DNA from: Ligula intestinalis
Lineage: Eukaryota; Platyhelminthes; Cestoda; Diphyllobothriidea; Diphyllobothriidae
Assembly (NCBI GenBank): GCA_036362985.1
Contig: JAYGXS010000010.1
Coordinates: forward strand, 6,964,396 to 7,028,395
Reading direction: 5' to 3'
DNA length: 64,000 bases
The notes under the pieces are model-generated. The model did no database searches. It worked only from the letters and a program-made list of their open reading frames with translations, and was not told where the DNA came from. Positions 11,066-23,397 of the stretch are shown here, piece by piece. Both the position numbers and the translations under genes were made by a program. Numbering within the stretch: position 1 is the stretch's first letter; each line of letters begins with the position of its first letter.

Positions 11066-11635
11066 GGGGAACTTCCCCGGATCCCTAGTCATTTGTATGC
11101 AGATACGTCTGTTTTTGTCGAACAGCAATAAAAACCCGTGCGTCAAGCACCAGTCTCTTCACGAATATATTTGCATTTCTTATGTGACCTTGCATGGCAG
11201 GGATGCTTTGCCTTTAACAAACATTTGACAGGATGCCAAAAATTTCCACTACTGTTTACCTTTGGTAAGCCGCGATCCCCTTTTGATCCGAAGCGCAACC
11301 CTCTTTTATAGATATGAATGTAGGATGTGGCAATTTAACTGCAGTTTCGGTTATAATAAATTAACGCTCAGTCGTAATTTCTACTAAATATGGCATGTGA
11401 ATCCACAATAATTGCTTGAACATGTCAGGCCATATCATGTACATGCCCTCATACCTTCTTTTTCCTCTTATTGGGGGGATTGCGAAAGCAAAACCTAAGA
11501 TTGGAATCTTTCAGTCTAGAAATGAACGGAAATCACGTTTAAAGTAAAAATGAAAACAATTTGGTGAATGCGAACCCATGAAATCCACCTGAAACTTGTA
11601 CAAACTGGGAAAACTACAGAGACTGGTGGTTGAAT
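11066..11635. other. Spacer, nothing recognised
   Basis: AT-rich, with no frame, repeat or RNA gene I can support. Confidence 0.45.
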
Positions 11636-11679
11636 TCTGCGCTACAGGAAACTGATCATCATGAAAAACCTTTTTAAAT

Positions 11680-12440
11680 AATGGATTAAAGGCGGCGGTG
11701 AGAATCCTGAAACCATTTGGGATCAGTGTGGCTCATAGGCCTGAGTTAACCATCAGACAGCAGATCACGAGGCACAAAAAAACAGCTACCACTGGCAAAA
11801 CAATCGGCTGTGATCTATAGCATAACATGTCAAGACTCCAATGCAAGGTATGTTAGTGAAAGGGGCAGACGCCTTGGCACATGTTTGCATGAGCATCAGC
11901 TCGCAATCTACGGTCTATGACCACCCGTTCGCCTTTGATAAAGCAAGGGTAGGCCGAGCTAATGTCAAGATGGCCAGATGATTGCTCGAAAGTTGGTACT
12001 CGACTGGCACAATAAACAGAGCCACATTATTATGCCACATACCATTATCCCTAGCAAGCTCTCCGCAACAGGATAGCATCTGCTCAGAATGAAGCAATAG
12101 GTCGGGTGGGGGAAGATACGCAGGGCTGACAGCCGGCAGCCGCGAGCGAAGAAGGTGGGGACGCTCAGGATGCACAAAAAAGACTTGAAACAGCTCATGG
12201 AAGCGCCCACAAGGGCGGCAGCAAGTCAGACAGCCACAAAATATCGATCAGTATGATCGATTGACACGTCGGCACCAGGCTTCAGGCTAGCGGTTGAACA
12301 CACTGTACACCAGAAAGAAAGCAGTCACCACGCTCTGATGATGGAATCAATAAGGCTTTTGAAACGTGAGCTTTATAATAGAACTTGGCCCCGGAAATTG
12401 CCCCTTTCTCTCCCTCTCCCGGGGATGATGAAAGAAAGAA
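11680..12440 (+). mobile_element. 5'-truncated PLE (second subfamily) inserted in a repeat
   Basis: Translated in pieces, 11685-12010 gives VRILKPFGISVAHRPE and IRQQITRHK, the typical PLE stretch just before GIY-YIG. Then NARYVSERGRRLGTCLHEHQ follows, where the second half-motif and the Arg and Glu-His region are recognisable, then ARVGRANVKMAR. Several frameshifts and stops interrupt it. The 3' end carries a hammerhead-like core at 12335-12364 and an AATAGAAC string. Flanks 11637-11680 and 12440 onward match the uninterrupted sequence 15897-16000, so the insertion limits can be seen. Confidence 0.7.
12335..12385 (+). ncRNA. Hammerhead-like core in PLE terminus
   Basis: CTGATGA at 12335-12341, a 19-nt spacer, then GAAACGT from 12361. 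The two invariant boxes of a hammerhead core are present at normal spacing, but the spacer here makes only a poor hairpin. Self-cleavage is not shown by the sequence. Confidence 0.4.
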
Positions 12441-12444
12441 ACCT

Positions 12445-13830
12445 ATCTATTTTATTTCCCCATAGTAATGAATTTTTGGGGTATAAAAGGATGCTAGAGC
12501 AGCGTAGATTCTGACTAATTGGGAGCAGGATACACGTTCACCGTGAATAAAATTAGGGAGACCACGTACACAACACAACACTGGGCACAGGTTTGCAAAG
12601 TAGATTCCTGCCCATAGAGGAAATGCCGACACATTAAGGGGATATAAACTCTGGTGAATCATGAATAAATAGGCAATTTGATTTAGATTCAATGTACCTA
12701 AATATTAAAAAAGCCTAGAAAAGCAGAAAAAACCAGCCTGCAATTGACCAAAGATGACATATCTATATGGCTTTTGGGCATGTTTAAAAATGCAAACCTT
12801 TCTGTACACATTTCCCTCACCTCCAAGGACGACCTGGTGTGCCAGCGTCGAACATTACAATACAGTTCGTTCAGGTTTCCCAACTAATTTTTGTCTATTT
12901 AATTACAAAGAATGCAAATTCAGTAACAACTGTACTTGCCAGCATCACAACTAATCGTTCTTAAATAAGAGCCAGCATTGGGGCAGAAATTAACTCCTAT
13001 TAAGGCGGTTCTAGCATTGTGCGCTAATTGCTTTAATGTTGTCCGAAATAAACAGATGAAGACGACAAAGGTTTTGGCTATAGTTGGTCTTGGTGATGTT
13101 TATTTAAGAGAAGGGAATGCTTTCGGTAGAGTGAAACCTCCTCATCTGTGTGTGTTATGCACATGCAGCTGCAACGCTACTTCATCGAAGCTTTTAACAC
13201 GATACTCTCAACCTAGTAAAATGGAGAGTTTAATCTCGTCAAATAAGCATGAGAACAAACACCTCAGGCCTGAATCGCAAACACACACAGTTTACACACC
13301 AATGGATGTACAAAAAATGGCCATCGGAAAGGTAGCAGGTACATCATCTTACAGGGTAGGCCTTGTGTGTTCGAGTTGCCCTTGTAAAAACAGCGGAATC
13401 AGAGTGCATTTAAGAATAGCACAATACATTTCACGGAAAATGTTTGAAATAAGGCTAGAAAAACTTGATGCGGGCTTTTTTCTTCACGCAAAAAGCAAAA
13501 TGAAATTCGACAGGAGAGATGGTGACTGACCTAGTGCCCACTAGCCTTGGGCAACGAACGAACGAATCAGAGAAGCGTTTCAAGGCGTCCACAACTTGCA
13601 AATATTAATAGAATAAGCAGTCGAGGTTGCTGCTTTCTTTTAAATTTGCGCTGAAAAAAGAAAGGTGTGGGATGGAAGGGGCAACTTTCGCATTGCCAGG
13701 TGATCAGGGTTTTGCACTCTGGCTGGATTGATTAAAAATTTAACCCGTGATGAAAAAACGTGGTTTTATCAGAACAACTATGAAGTCTCACAAAATTGGC
13801 CTTGAAGATCTTGTGAAATAATGCAATTTT
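12445..13830 (+). repeat. Dispersed repeat, copy A (interrupted by a PLE)
   Basis: Blocks at 12485-12580, 12900-13080 and 13450-13800 align in order with 15990-16070, 16118-16290 and 16730-17100. The 183-codon frame at 12978-13529 lies on it. The equivalent region of copy B is full of stops and the peptide has no domain I recognise, so I do not call it a gene. Confidence 0.6.
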
Positions 13831-15515
13831 TACCCCAAGCGGTCAGGAGTCTTTTTCTAGAATAAACGCGATAGATTCTGAGAGAATCTGCCAGTCGTCG
13901 AAATAAATGAACTGCCGTAATTTGATAATTATGGACCCCCCAGTGTGACTAGAAAATCTTTCCGCAGCATTTAGTATACGTTTAATAGACACGAATTAAA
14001 CAGAAAAAAGCCAAAATACTGATGCGCATTCGACTAAAAAAGGCTACTTATGTGCTTTTCGCCCTGCCACTACCTACGAGGTTCTGGACCGAGATCAACA
14101 TTTAGCAAAATTAGAGTGTACAGTTAACAAAACTTTGAATTCACGAAACATTGTGAAAAGTATACTCTGTAGATAATAGTTACTTAAAATGTACGTATTT
14201 ACCTCTAAATTTTACCACGCGTGTATACTTAAGTATATTTTATAGAAAGCATGGAGAAAACAGTTATTTTTGTTCATTTTTGGGTAGAAAATTTCGTATT
14301 CTTTAAAGATTTTGCTTGAAAAAATGTGTATAACAGTTTTACAAGGCCTTCTAGGTATGGACCTTTTTCGACTGTAAAATGTTGGTGCATAATACGTCGT
14401 TTAACTCAGTTTATAAATTATCCTTATACAGCATGATCCACATCTATTGCAAACGTTTACGAAAACTATGTATCGCCTTCCTTACATCGTAGGGACAAAC
14501 ATACCATTGTAAACAGGATGTATGTTCCACGCATTTTGGAAACCTTGAATTCAGCTGTTACAGCTGGTAGGGATCAAACATATTCGGCAATTTAGAAATT
14601 TCCTCAAATCACAAGGCACCATTTCTTCAAGTAAACAGTTTGAATAAGGTGTAATTTTCCACCAAATGAGTATAAAAACAAACGTTTTACTTAATTCTTT
14701 CTTCTGACCTGCTTGAGTTTAGAAGCGCAGTTGCACTTAATGGGTCAACTACATACTACTTTAGTAGCCATTTTTTACAGTATATGCTTTTTTAAGTGGT
14801 CACAGAGAAGCTATTTGAGAAGCCGACATCGTGACGTGGCTAAAATGACTTGAGTTTAGGCTGCCGGTTTGCGAGTAGTTATCTATCTTTCAAAACTGCC
14901 GGCACTGTGCATGACATATAAATTGAAATGTACCCTGCCTGCCTGCCTGCCTGCTAAATGTCTCGTTGATAGACCAAGTGGCGGATGCACTACACCCACA
15001 CAGAGACATGAAAGTTGTTATTCAGAGCGTAAACACCGAACAAATGCCTCACAGAGGATTAAGATGACACGCCTAGATGCAAGCTCACCTTGCACCAACC
15101 GCCTACGTCTTATCCCGGCGTCAGATGCTTGACCACTTAACGCCGTGTACTGGTGCCTGTGAGGGTGAACAGAGAGTATGAGGTCGATTCCGGATGCACA
15201 TTTTTCCCCACTTAATATCTCTTAGGCTTGAAAATTATCAAGGTAGGCTAAGCGCATGTCTTCAAAGGTTCTAACCTAATAGGATACTTTTCTTCAACGC
15301 AACTTAAGTATACTCGCAATCAAAAAAGTCACGCGCAAGTCACCGGTCTTGTGTTTACTATGTTGTGCATAACACAATGCACAAACTGTCATCTGGAAGG
15401 GTCACGTGGGTGGTCGTTAGTTTTGAGCATATAATGTAATATATTATCTATTACTATGTTAACATGAGTGAAGATACGAGGTCCACAGTAATCATTCTGT
15501 TCGCCAACCCCTAAG
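13831..15515. other. AT-rich spacer, with a CTGC microsatellite
   Basis: No gene seen. A (CCTG)n run of five units lies at 14934-14954. The stretch 14955-15200 is GC-richer and is possibly an unidentified repeat. Confidence 0.45.
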
Positions 15516-15524
15516 GAGGAGGAA

Positions 15525-15640
15525 GAATAAAAATGGCGCTTTTATGGTACAAACCCTAAGTGTGCTGACGTTTCGGAAACATCCCAATTTCCATCGTCAG
15601 GTCCTGCTTGCTGAGTGTACGCTCCGAAGACAGCCTGGGC
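15525..15640 (-). mobile_element. PLE-type terminus with complete hammerhead-like core boxes
   Basis: On the minus strand: CTGACGA (complement of 15594-15600), a hairpin GGAAAT / GTTTCC with a 6-nt loop, GAAA (complement of 15571-15574), then CGTCAG. A long AT-rich tail ends in ttcttcctcctc. The first and last boxes (CTGACG and CGTCAG) are perfectly complementary to each other. No coding segment was recognised beside it. Confidence 0.5.
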
Positions 15641-15894
15641 GGACAAATGTGTCATTTATCTGATCGATATACGCCTACATCCCACTGATAAAATGCCGAC
15701 AAAAAAAAGACCCTGGCCGCTGGTTCCAAACTCGAGCGGAGCACCAATTTCTGGGGCAAGACTCAAGTTGGATACGGCTAGTTGACGACGACTTATAAGC
15801 CGCAAGGGGCCGTACTAGTCTTTCTTGTGTTTGTCGATAATGTCCTTCTGCCTGTAGTCATCTCTCGAACAAAAGAACAGATACAGGTGACTGC

Positions 15895-17140
15895 AAACTG
15901 CGCTACAGGAAACTAATCGTCACTAAATACCTATTTAAAGAACATATTACTAGTTATGCGAAACACTTTATTCACTTTCGCCTAAGTGATGCATTTGTTG
16001 GGAGAAGGACTGCTAATGCAGCGTAGGTTCTGACTGATGAAAGAGCAGTTTACACTTCCACGATTAAAAGCAAACACAACCCCCAATCTTCGTGAATAAC
16101 TTTAGGCACACAACATACACAACAACGGTAGGTTTCAAAGACTGCAAAATGTGCAAACATTATACTTTCCAGCATCACAACGAATCGTCCTTCAATGATA
16201 CACAGCATTTAGGCAAAATTTTACTTCTTTCAAATCGGTTCTACCGTCGTTCGCTAATGTCTTCATTGTGGTAGTCTAAATGAACAAACAAGATTCAAAG
16301 TCAGTTAATTCGAGTAACTTTACACCAGTTAATGTATATAGAAGACATTGACACACGAGTGTATATCAGAAAAAACTGATTGCTTAATTTCAAAGGCCGA
16401 CAAAGTACAATCATAGTTTAATGTCACCACTAGAGTCGACGTGAGAAAAGACGACAAAGGTGTTTGTTCACAGTTAGCCTTTGCAACGTGTATATAGGGT
16501 GTCCTGCACATGAAGCGTATACGCTGTTGAATAGAAACGTCAACAGGATACTCTCCACCTACTGAGGTGAGCAGTTTAATTCACCCACCTAACTCACGAA
16601 ACTCAAACTCTTCACGTTTAAACTCCACGAGATATACAGCTGAAACAGCTATAAATCTTACGGTGAAGGTCTGTTGTTTCAGTTTCAATTACTAAAACAG
16701 CGGAAGAGCAAGCTTACTCTTACGTGCAAGCTTTTGATTCTTACCATGATAATGTGAGTTTTTGCCCGGAGAACAAGACGGGATCTTTTTGTTCACGCGA
16801 AAAGCAAATCGAAATTCGATTGGAGACAAGAAGATTCATCTAGTTTGCACAAGCCTCAGAAAACGAACGTGTACAGCAGCTTGCGAATCATATCAGCGCT
16901 TCAAGACCACTCAACATTTTAAATAGTATTAAGAAAAGCATCCGAGGACACTGATAACTTATATATTTGCACTGAAAAACTACGGGATTAAAGGGACAAT
17001 TGCTTTCACCACCAGAGCAAGATTGTTTTAAATGTTCAGTTTTAAATGCCTACAAAAAACGATGGTTGACCTACATGAAGACTTCAAAGGTTTTTGTCAA
17101 CAATAAGTCTTAGTCACGTATGTAAATGACATCTTTTGCT
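15895..17140 (+). repeat. Dispersed repeat, copy B (uninterrupted)
   Basis: Same family as 11637-11680 plus 12445-13830. Here the sequence runs straight through ctgcgctacaggaaact and ctaatgcagcgtagg where copy A holds about 760 bp of PLE. Diverged, with many small indels. Confidence 0.6.
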
Positions 17141-17159
17141 TATGCAGCTCATATGCTAT

Positions 17160-17345
17160 TTAATACGAGCCTTTAACANNNNNNNNNNCGGCCACTAATC
17201 TTTCACTATATTCGGCCGTAGTCACCGTCCATACTCTCGGGCATATGGCGGACATCACCCATTTTGGTGATCGAACTAACACAAACGCCCTATTTAAACC
17301 AACCTTTAAGCCTCTCTGTTCATTAAACTCATACCAATTGAGCAA
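17160..17345. other. Assembly gap and adjacent unclassified stretch
   Basis: Ten Ns at 17179-17188. The neighbouring 17189-17345 is GC-richer and open on the minus strand for about 50 codons. This may be the edge of a repeat that broke the assembly. Confidence 0.4.
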
Positions 17346-18044
17346 TTATCGCTCAAACCGTTTTGGAAATAAAGAAAATGTAGCCAACATTCTGCATTGC
17401 ATTAGAGGTCGATTCTTCACATAAGTTAAACCATTATTAGTCCATCATAGACCGCTTTGAACTTCTCTACCTTTAATTTCAATTACAGCCATGAGGTCGC
17501 TAGCGCACGACAATAGCAACCTTTTTGAAAGAAGATCAATTTGGCCGTAATTTTACGGCTTGCTCAAGGAAGATTACTCAGGATGTTTGCAAGTACAGCG
17601 TTTGATCAGTAAAAAATATTTGATAGCTCCCAGTTTTATGTTCTTTGTGCGTCGCAGTGAAAGAAGGGTGTTTTTGATTTCAATCTTGAAAGTGTATCCC
17701 TCTTACTCATCAATCAGATTCCGCTGGCTTCATATTCGAAATTCAAACACAGAAGATCTAGGCTTTAAGATGAAGAAGGCACATAAAATTTCCTCTCCCA
17801 TCTGTGGGCTCCTTCATATGTTTTGCACGTACCCTCTGTGGTCGTGAATTTCAAATTAAACTGAGGCTTAACTGCGCAATTTTCTCGCCTTAGGTGCGTA
17901 AAATTTGCAGGTTGTGTATGTGGATGTCCTTCGTGGGTTTTGAGATTGATGCATTTTCAATTTTTATTTCATTACTATGACTAAAAGTGGGCCAGTGTTG
18001 ACGATGGATGTTGCATTTAAATAACTCGGCAGGTTTCTTACACA
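17346..18044. other. Spacer, nothing recognised
   Basis: A 95-codon plus-strand frame at 17560-17847 has no family resemblance and no convincing splice boundaries. Confidence 0.4.
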
Positions 18045-18208
18045 TTATTTAATTTGGTCGACTAGAAGGAAAAAAATGCATATGCATAGGCAGTGTACTC
18101 CAAGGACAATTTGTTGCATATCCCGTGGGGTTTGAAGGTGAAAACGCTTGCGGTTTGAATTTGAGATGGACGTGTTGATTCCTAGTCGCCCGAACTGGAC
18201 TACATCTT
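18045..18208 (-). CDS. Low-confidence candidate exon
   Basis: A very good acceptor (acttcatttctcctag) ends at 18209 on the minus strand. Two frames stay open for about 50 codons after it. One begins DVVQFGRLGINTS, the other RCSPVRATRNQHVHLK. I cannot decide between them, and no donor or polyadenylation signal settles it. Confidence 0.22.
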
Positions 18209-18299
18209 CTAGGAGAAATGAAGTTGACTTGTGAAAACCTCCCACTAAACAGCTTGCGATTTGTATCAATAATTTACTTGCAATGCACGTCACCATCAC

Positions 18300-19050
18300 T
18301 TACAATGTGGAACACTTGCTGTTCTCCTCATTCTCCCGTCCACTGTGATGGCGATATTACACCTTGTTTGTGTCTCTTGGGCTATTGCAACTGAGCCATC
18401 GTTTTCGTTGTTTCCCATTTGCGTGCAAATTCCTTAGTCTTAAGGGGTGGCCCGAATTTATTTGCATCCTTATAACACATCCACAGTTATTCACGTAATA
18501 TATATATATATTTTGAAATTTGCCTTATACGAATTTTTTCTTTGACCCCTAGGACGGCTTATATACTACTTGACATCTAATGAATGAGATTCTGGACGGT
18601 TTTGAAGATAATCTTCCTCCAGATAGTTTCTAGCCAGCCCAATTAGCGCGAATTGGCAATCGATTTTCAATTGGATTCAAGTTAAACTATTTGCTGATAA
18701 TACGCATTACCTCCAGAAATGTAGACTTATGTTCGAAAGCAACCTATGAGTGTCTAGAGCTGTATGCGCTTGGACTCCGTCCTGCATAGTTCTGGACCTT
18801 TCCAGAAAATGTTGAATTCTCAAGTATTTTACTGTCCACACGATTGTTTTCAGGATTTTAACCAGGTTTTGTTGAAGAATTGCCTCCATTTACTCTTAAC
18901 CTGTCACTGTTTTATCCTGTGGTTAAATATGGAGGAAAGAGAGTCCTTCAAACAACATATCTGTCAATACCACATGCGAAGGGCTCAACTTTGGAAATTG
19001 GGCAATTAAAGCCGTGCTAGAACATGGTACGCGAAAAACCATTTGGGTAG
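18300..19050. other. Spacer, nothing recognised
   Basis: Includes a short (AT)n run near 18498-18512. No supported gene. Confidence 0.45.
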
Positions 19051-19053
19051 GAC

Positions 19054-19672
19054 TGTGTCGTGGTGTCATCTGAGGAAAGTGTGAAGCGCGCCCCGCAGGC
19101 ATACGAACGAGGGATTGTTAGGGAGTGGACAGGCGGAGCATGCCAGGAAAGAAATTAGAACTCAGTTTGAATGCCAGATAAAAACGTTACGAGGGCCAGT
19201 TGGGTCGCGTACTCAAACCTTGGGAGAAGACACTGAATGTAGCTTTAATAGCATCGCAAACCCCCACCCGACCAACGGCAAACGCCTGCATGTAAGGGGG
19301 TGTGCCCAAACCTCGGGCGAGGTCAACAAGCAACATTTTCCAGTGGTTTTATCAAAACCAACCCGAAAAACGCTTAACAAAGTACAAAAGGCAGAGATAT
19401 TAGGCAAATCACTCTTCTTAAAATTTGTAAGTAAGCCGTAGTTCCCGTTGGTAGTTCAAAAGGCTAATTTTGCTTGGTTTGCCGATTTAAGCAGTTATGG
19501 AATGCGTTTGCCTTCGAAGAACCGTTCTACATTCCAATGCCATCAGGAAATCCCTCCTAGGTTGATAGATGGCACGTAGTAAACCAGAAGTGTGCAGGTA
19601 ATTCAACCTACTTAAACATTTAAGTAGGTAGCTGTGATACATAAGGACCCAAAAAAGACCGCTAGAGACAAC
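19054..19672 (-). repeat. Repeat R1, first member of an inverted pair
   Basis: Aligns base by base, in opposite orientation, with 25255-25905: gtgtgaagcgcgccccgcagg, ggcggagcatgccagg, aaaacgttacgagggccagt, then a palindrome at 19608-19629 (cctacttaaa-c-atttaagtagg), then gaccgctagagacaacctcac. The frames differ between copies, so I see no coding function. It is probably a non-autonomous element. Confidence 0.75.
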
Positions 19673-19931
19673 CTCACCGTCATTTGTTCTGTTTAGTGGA
19701 TGTCACCATTCTTACGGTGATTCAGTCGTCTGCAGTTCAACTCCTGACCATTTTACAAAATAGTTATCCTATATTTAACCATAATTTACTGTAAGCCTAG
19801 CGATTTTCCTTCTGTGAAAGCATATACCATCCAAACTGTCATTACATTTTCAACGTATGTGGGACGAAGAACATGAGGGCATTTAAAATGTAGTTTCTTT
19901 GTGACTTTCCTAGTGCTTTGACTTGGCTTAC

Positions 19932-20016
19932 CCGGAGGATTTTGTGAAAACCTTCTTTCCAAATCTCTACAGTATTCTGTGAATAGTTCCATGGTTAATT
20001 TAAAAAAAGTCAGTTT
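19932..20016 (-). CDS. Candidate exon of an unrecognised gene
   Basis: The minus-strand acceptor aaacatttgttttccag is followed by 85 nt in frame (KLTFFKLTMELFTEY, then CRDLERRFSQNPP) and a strong donor, CCGG then GTAAGCC. A second acceptor (ggtatatgctttcacag) about 110 nt downstream would join in phase to a short tail GKSLGLQ and a TAA at about 19794. The whole stretch also stays open if the intron is retained, giving about 100 codons. No family is recognised. Confidence 0.35.
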
Positions 20017-20132
20017 CTGGAAAACAAATGTTTTCAGCAACACTTCATCAGGCCAAATATTTGTGGGCATAATGAAAGCTGTACAAAACAATCAAAGTTT
20101 AAACTTGTAGAAACATCGATAACCGTCCGACA

Positions 20133-20612
20133 TGGGCGCCGATTAGCTACTGCGGACTATATTAGTGTGCACAAAAAGGTGGGATCGGCGTGTTGCGTGA
20201 CCGACTGCCCCTAGTAGGTGCTGGCTAAATGTGATCTTAACCTGGCGCGGTGTCGGCCACGGAAATGAAGGGTTTTGTGGCTGCGTTTTTTTGACAACAC
20301 AGCACTGGTTTCTCTAGCCCTATAGCAACTGCTTCGGCTGCTGCGAGAACCCGTTGCTAAGGCTCTTGGAAAAGTAAGCTGGTGTCCGGACGGCAACCTG
20401 AAAGGCTTCACTAGTATCAAGTGACCAGCTTACCTGTAGCATCGCCTAACAAAGATAGGCTTATGAGTCCGTCTTTCTTTTCTACGGTTACGGTAGCAGG
20501 CTTCTTGGTGCGGCACTTTGCTCCCACCTACTAGTGACAGTCGCTCACCTAACACGCCGATCTCGCCTACTTGCGCAGATTGACATAGTCCGTAGTCGCC
20601 AATCGGCGCCCA
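20133..20612. mobile_element. About 480-bp inverted-repeat element (MITE-like)
   Basis: The left end (tgggcgccgattagct, then atcggcgtgttgcgtg and ctagtaggtg) and the complement of the right end (tgggcgccgattggcg, then atcggcgtgttaggtg and ctagtaggtg) match over about 90-100 bp. This gives long terminal inverted repeats around a unique centre. There is no transposase frame. A clear target-site duplication is not visible; the flanks show only AT on both sides. It is most likely a non-autonomous DNA transposon or foldback element. Confidence 0.7.
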
Positions 20613-22345
20613 TACCAGACAGGTATAGCTTTATGTACAGTAGTCGCCACAGAACATGCAATTTACATCACTTTGTTTAAGTTTTATCATTTCTCGAATA
20701 CTAATGTAAATGCATTTAGGAAGATTTAGAAATAATAATGAACTGCATCAGGCATATTGGGTACTTAAAAGAACTATAGGAATTAATAAATGTTGGTGCA
20801 GAAAAATAAAATTTTCTCAATAATCCTGTAATTTTTGAGGCGTAAAAAGAGCTGTAAATTAGAACAATAAATTTTAAACTTGAAGCAACCACTTTCTATG
20901 TGTAGAAATAACTTTTATTTAGTCAAAACATTCGCTTAACTTTAATCTTAATGCATAAGTATTTATTGAACGTCATCAACAAAAGTGTGTCATAATTCTC
21001 CGTGTTTTGACTGTGTTCTTTGATAAATTTATAAATCCTGCATTTTTTCGACGTTTACATCAAATCCTTTTTAAATAAGATAGATATAAAGATCATTTAC
21101 CGAAATAAAGTGTTTTCTGATATAAGTTTTAATAAATATAGCAGCGTTTTTGATATACAAATGCCTCAAAGCAGCAAAACACATTGTCGAGGGTAAATTT
21201 TGTCCACACTGGAGTTGTGAAACTACTATTTCTTAGAATAATAAAAAAACTTTTCATAAATGGTAACCTCTTAGAAATAGCTTTGCTTAGCTATTCGGCT
21301 GACGAACGTCTACGTATATTAACATTTTCCGACGCAATTTTACAGTGAAATTTGATACTGTTGAGAATTTATTTAAGTTTCCTGACAAAAAACAATTCAA
21401 TTTGACTGAAAATGAAATAACTTTATTTTTTCTTTATAGTGGATTACCTACTGCATAAGTTGATGAATTCCATATTCAGTTATAAACTAGCGAATTAAAA
21501 AAACTGGCCAGATACATTGCCATTTTTATGAACTTCTTAATATGCTTTCATCTGTTCTGTTTCTCAATAAAGAAAAAGAGGAACGTAAAGTGTACAAAAA
21601 ACTATATTTCCTTACGACTTGTATTCAGTAAGGCTTTATTTCTCTTAAGTTTGCGAGAAGATGTAAGACATTTGGTTTTTTTGAAGGACTTTCAAGGTTA
21701 ATTGCTGCATGCAAACAAACACACTTCTGTAAACGCATTTTGTACAAAAAAACTTCACCAGATAGCTTAACATAATTTCTTAAATACATATGTTTAATGT
21801 TATTGCAAACACAGTTACTTCCTTTAACATGGCTTCACTTCAATCTGAACAATTTTGGGTAAACTTTCAGCTCTAGAAAGGATATTTTCTATGCCTATCT
21901 ATTGTGGAGTTCCTTTTTAGTATTATCAACATTAACGTGCAGTTTGGTTCCCTCTTTCATAATAGCATAGAAAATTCCTTCCATATGAGACTACTCCCAA
22001 TTTCCCCAAAGCTAATGGCCATTTCTCTTAATAAACCTAACTAAAATGACGATTTAACTTAGTATAAGGCTTTCGCAGAATTCAATAAACTGAATTAATC
22101 AAAAAAGTGCTACTAACTATACACTAAAGTGCCAAAATTAAATGTCATTATGAAAGTTGCATGGCCATTGGCGACAACTGTACATGTTCAAATTTTAATT
22201 GTTTTGTACAGCGCTTATTTTCCCTGGAGATGTTTGACATAAGAAAGAGTTGCTGAAAACATATGTCTTTAAAATGTTTGGTCCTCCACACTCCTTCTCT
22301 TTTGTGTAGTTACCTGTCCACTTTACTGGGATTACACCTATAAAT
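20613..22345. other. Very AT-rich spacer
   Basis: About 20795-20885 resembles the repeat units at 26120-26240 and 26520-26620 (ttttctc-a-aatcct, gaggcgtaaaa, ctgtaaattagaacaataa). Otherwise nothing was recognised. Confidence 0.45.
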
Positions 22346-23395
22346 TAACCAATGTATACTCGCTTCATCTTGGTGTCATCCTTAAATACAGCTTCATTGC
22401 TGTCCTATGAGGTTCACACCATCATGATCCAAGCCACATGTTTTCAGGTTAAGAGTTTTCTTTCATATCTGTGTATTTTATATGGCAAACGAAATTTGTT
22501 GAATAATAAATTACCAACCACCGAAATGGAGGAATGCTAGCACGCTATTGCTGAAAATGTAATTTCAAAGAAGTTATATAACTTTTACTAGTGCTGAAAA
22601 ATGTGGGGATGCCCTATACATTGCCTGGCATATCATGCATATCGCGAAAAGATAACCGTTCTTAGTTTATTTTAGAATCAACGATTAAGCCACGTACGCA
22701 GGACACTAGCAGCGCTTTGAAGGGCGTCCAATTTAGCATACATGCTGTGGCTCATTCAAGGACGATTTGTCACGAGGTGAGCAATTGTAGTGTTTGGCTA
22801 TCAAGTACTGCTATGCGATCTGTCTGCATACTGACTGAATATGGAAGCATTTAGCTAAATATTTTGGAATTTTTCGTATATATTATGCTGCCTCTCTTTA
22901 TTCGAATGGGTTTGCAAAGGCGCTTAGTACGCAGACAAATTTATGTGACAGTTTACTAGCAGACTCTCGCTGTCAACGTCTTGTCTGGCTATCTGCTTTA
23001 GTCAAATTCAAGGCGTAAAACGCTCGTGCGACATGGCTTGTCCCTATCGATCCGGGCTGATTTTGGAAAGGCAAACTGATTTGCTGCCAGGCAAATTCCA
23101 AGATGGCGGTTGGTGTGTTTGACGTAGTTGTCCTTTTTTAACCGGACAAAGACCAGAATGTGCCATCTCACTTACCGGCGGTGAGCTTCCTAAATAAAGC
23201 TATTTGCGTTTCATTGACATGCATTTATACATATTTTATGAATAAAGATTAAATATATATACATATATAGTATGCGCTCAAAATCATGTAGTTTTTATGA
23301 CGAAATTTGACTTGGAACATTGACATATATTTAGTTACCTTCATTCAATTAATTGATTGGATTAAGTTCTGCAAAAGACTTTTAGTTACGAGACC
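22346..23395. other. Spacer, nothing recognised
   Basis: Short frames only. An alternating tata run lies at about 23252-23272. Confidence 0.45.
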
Positions 23396-23397
23396 TA

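Noticed and set aside
12978..13529. 183-codon ORF, the longest with a clean start
   Set aside because: It lies on a repeat whose second copy (15.9-17.1 kb) is full of stops in the matching region, and the peptide has no recognisable domain.
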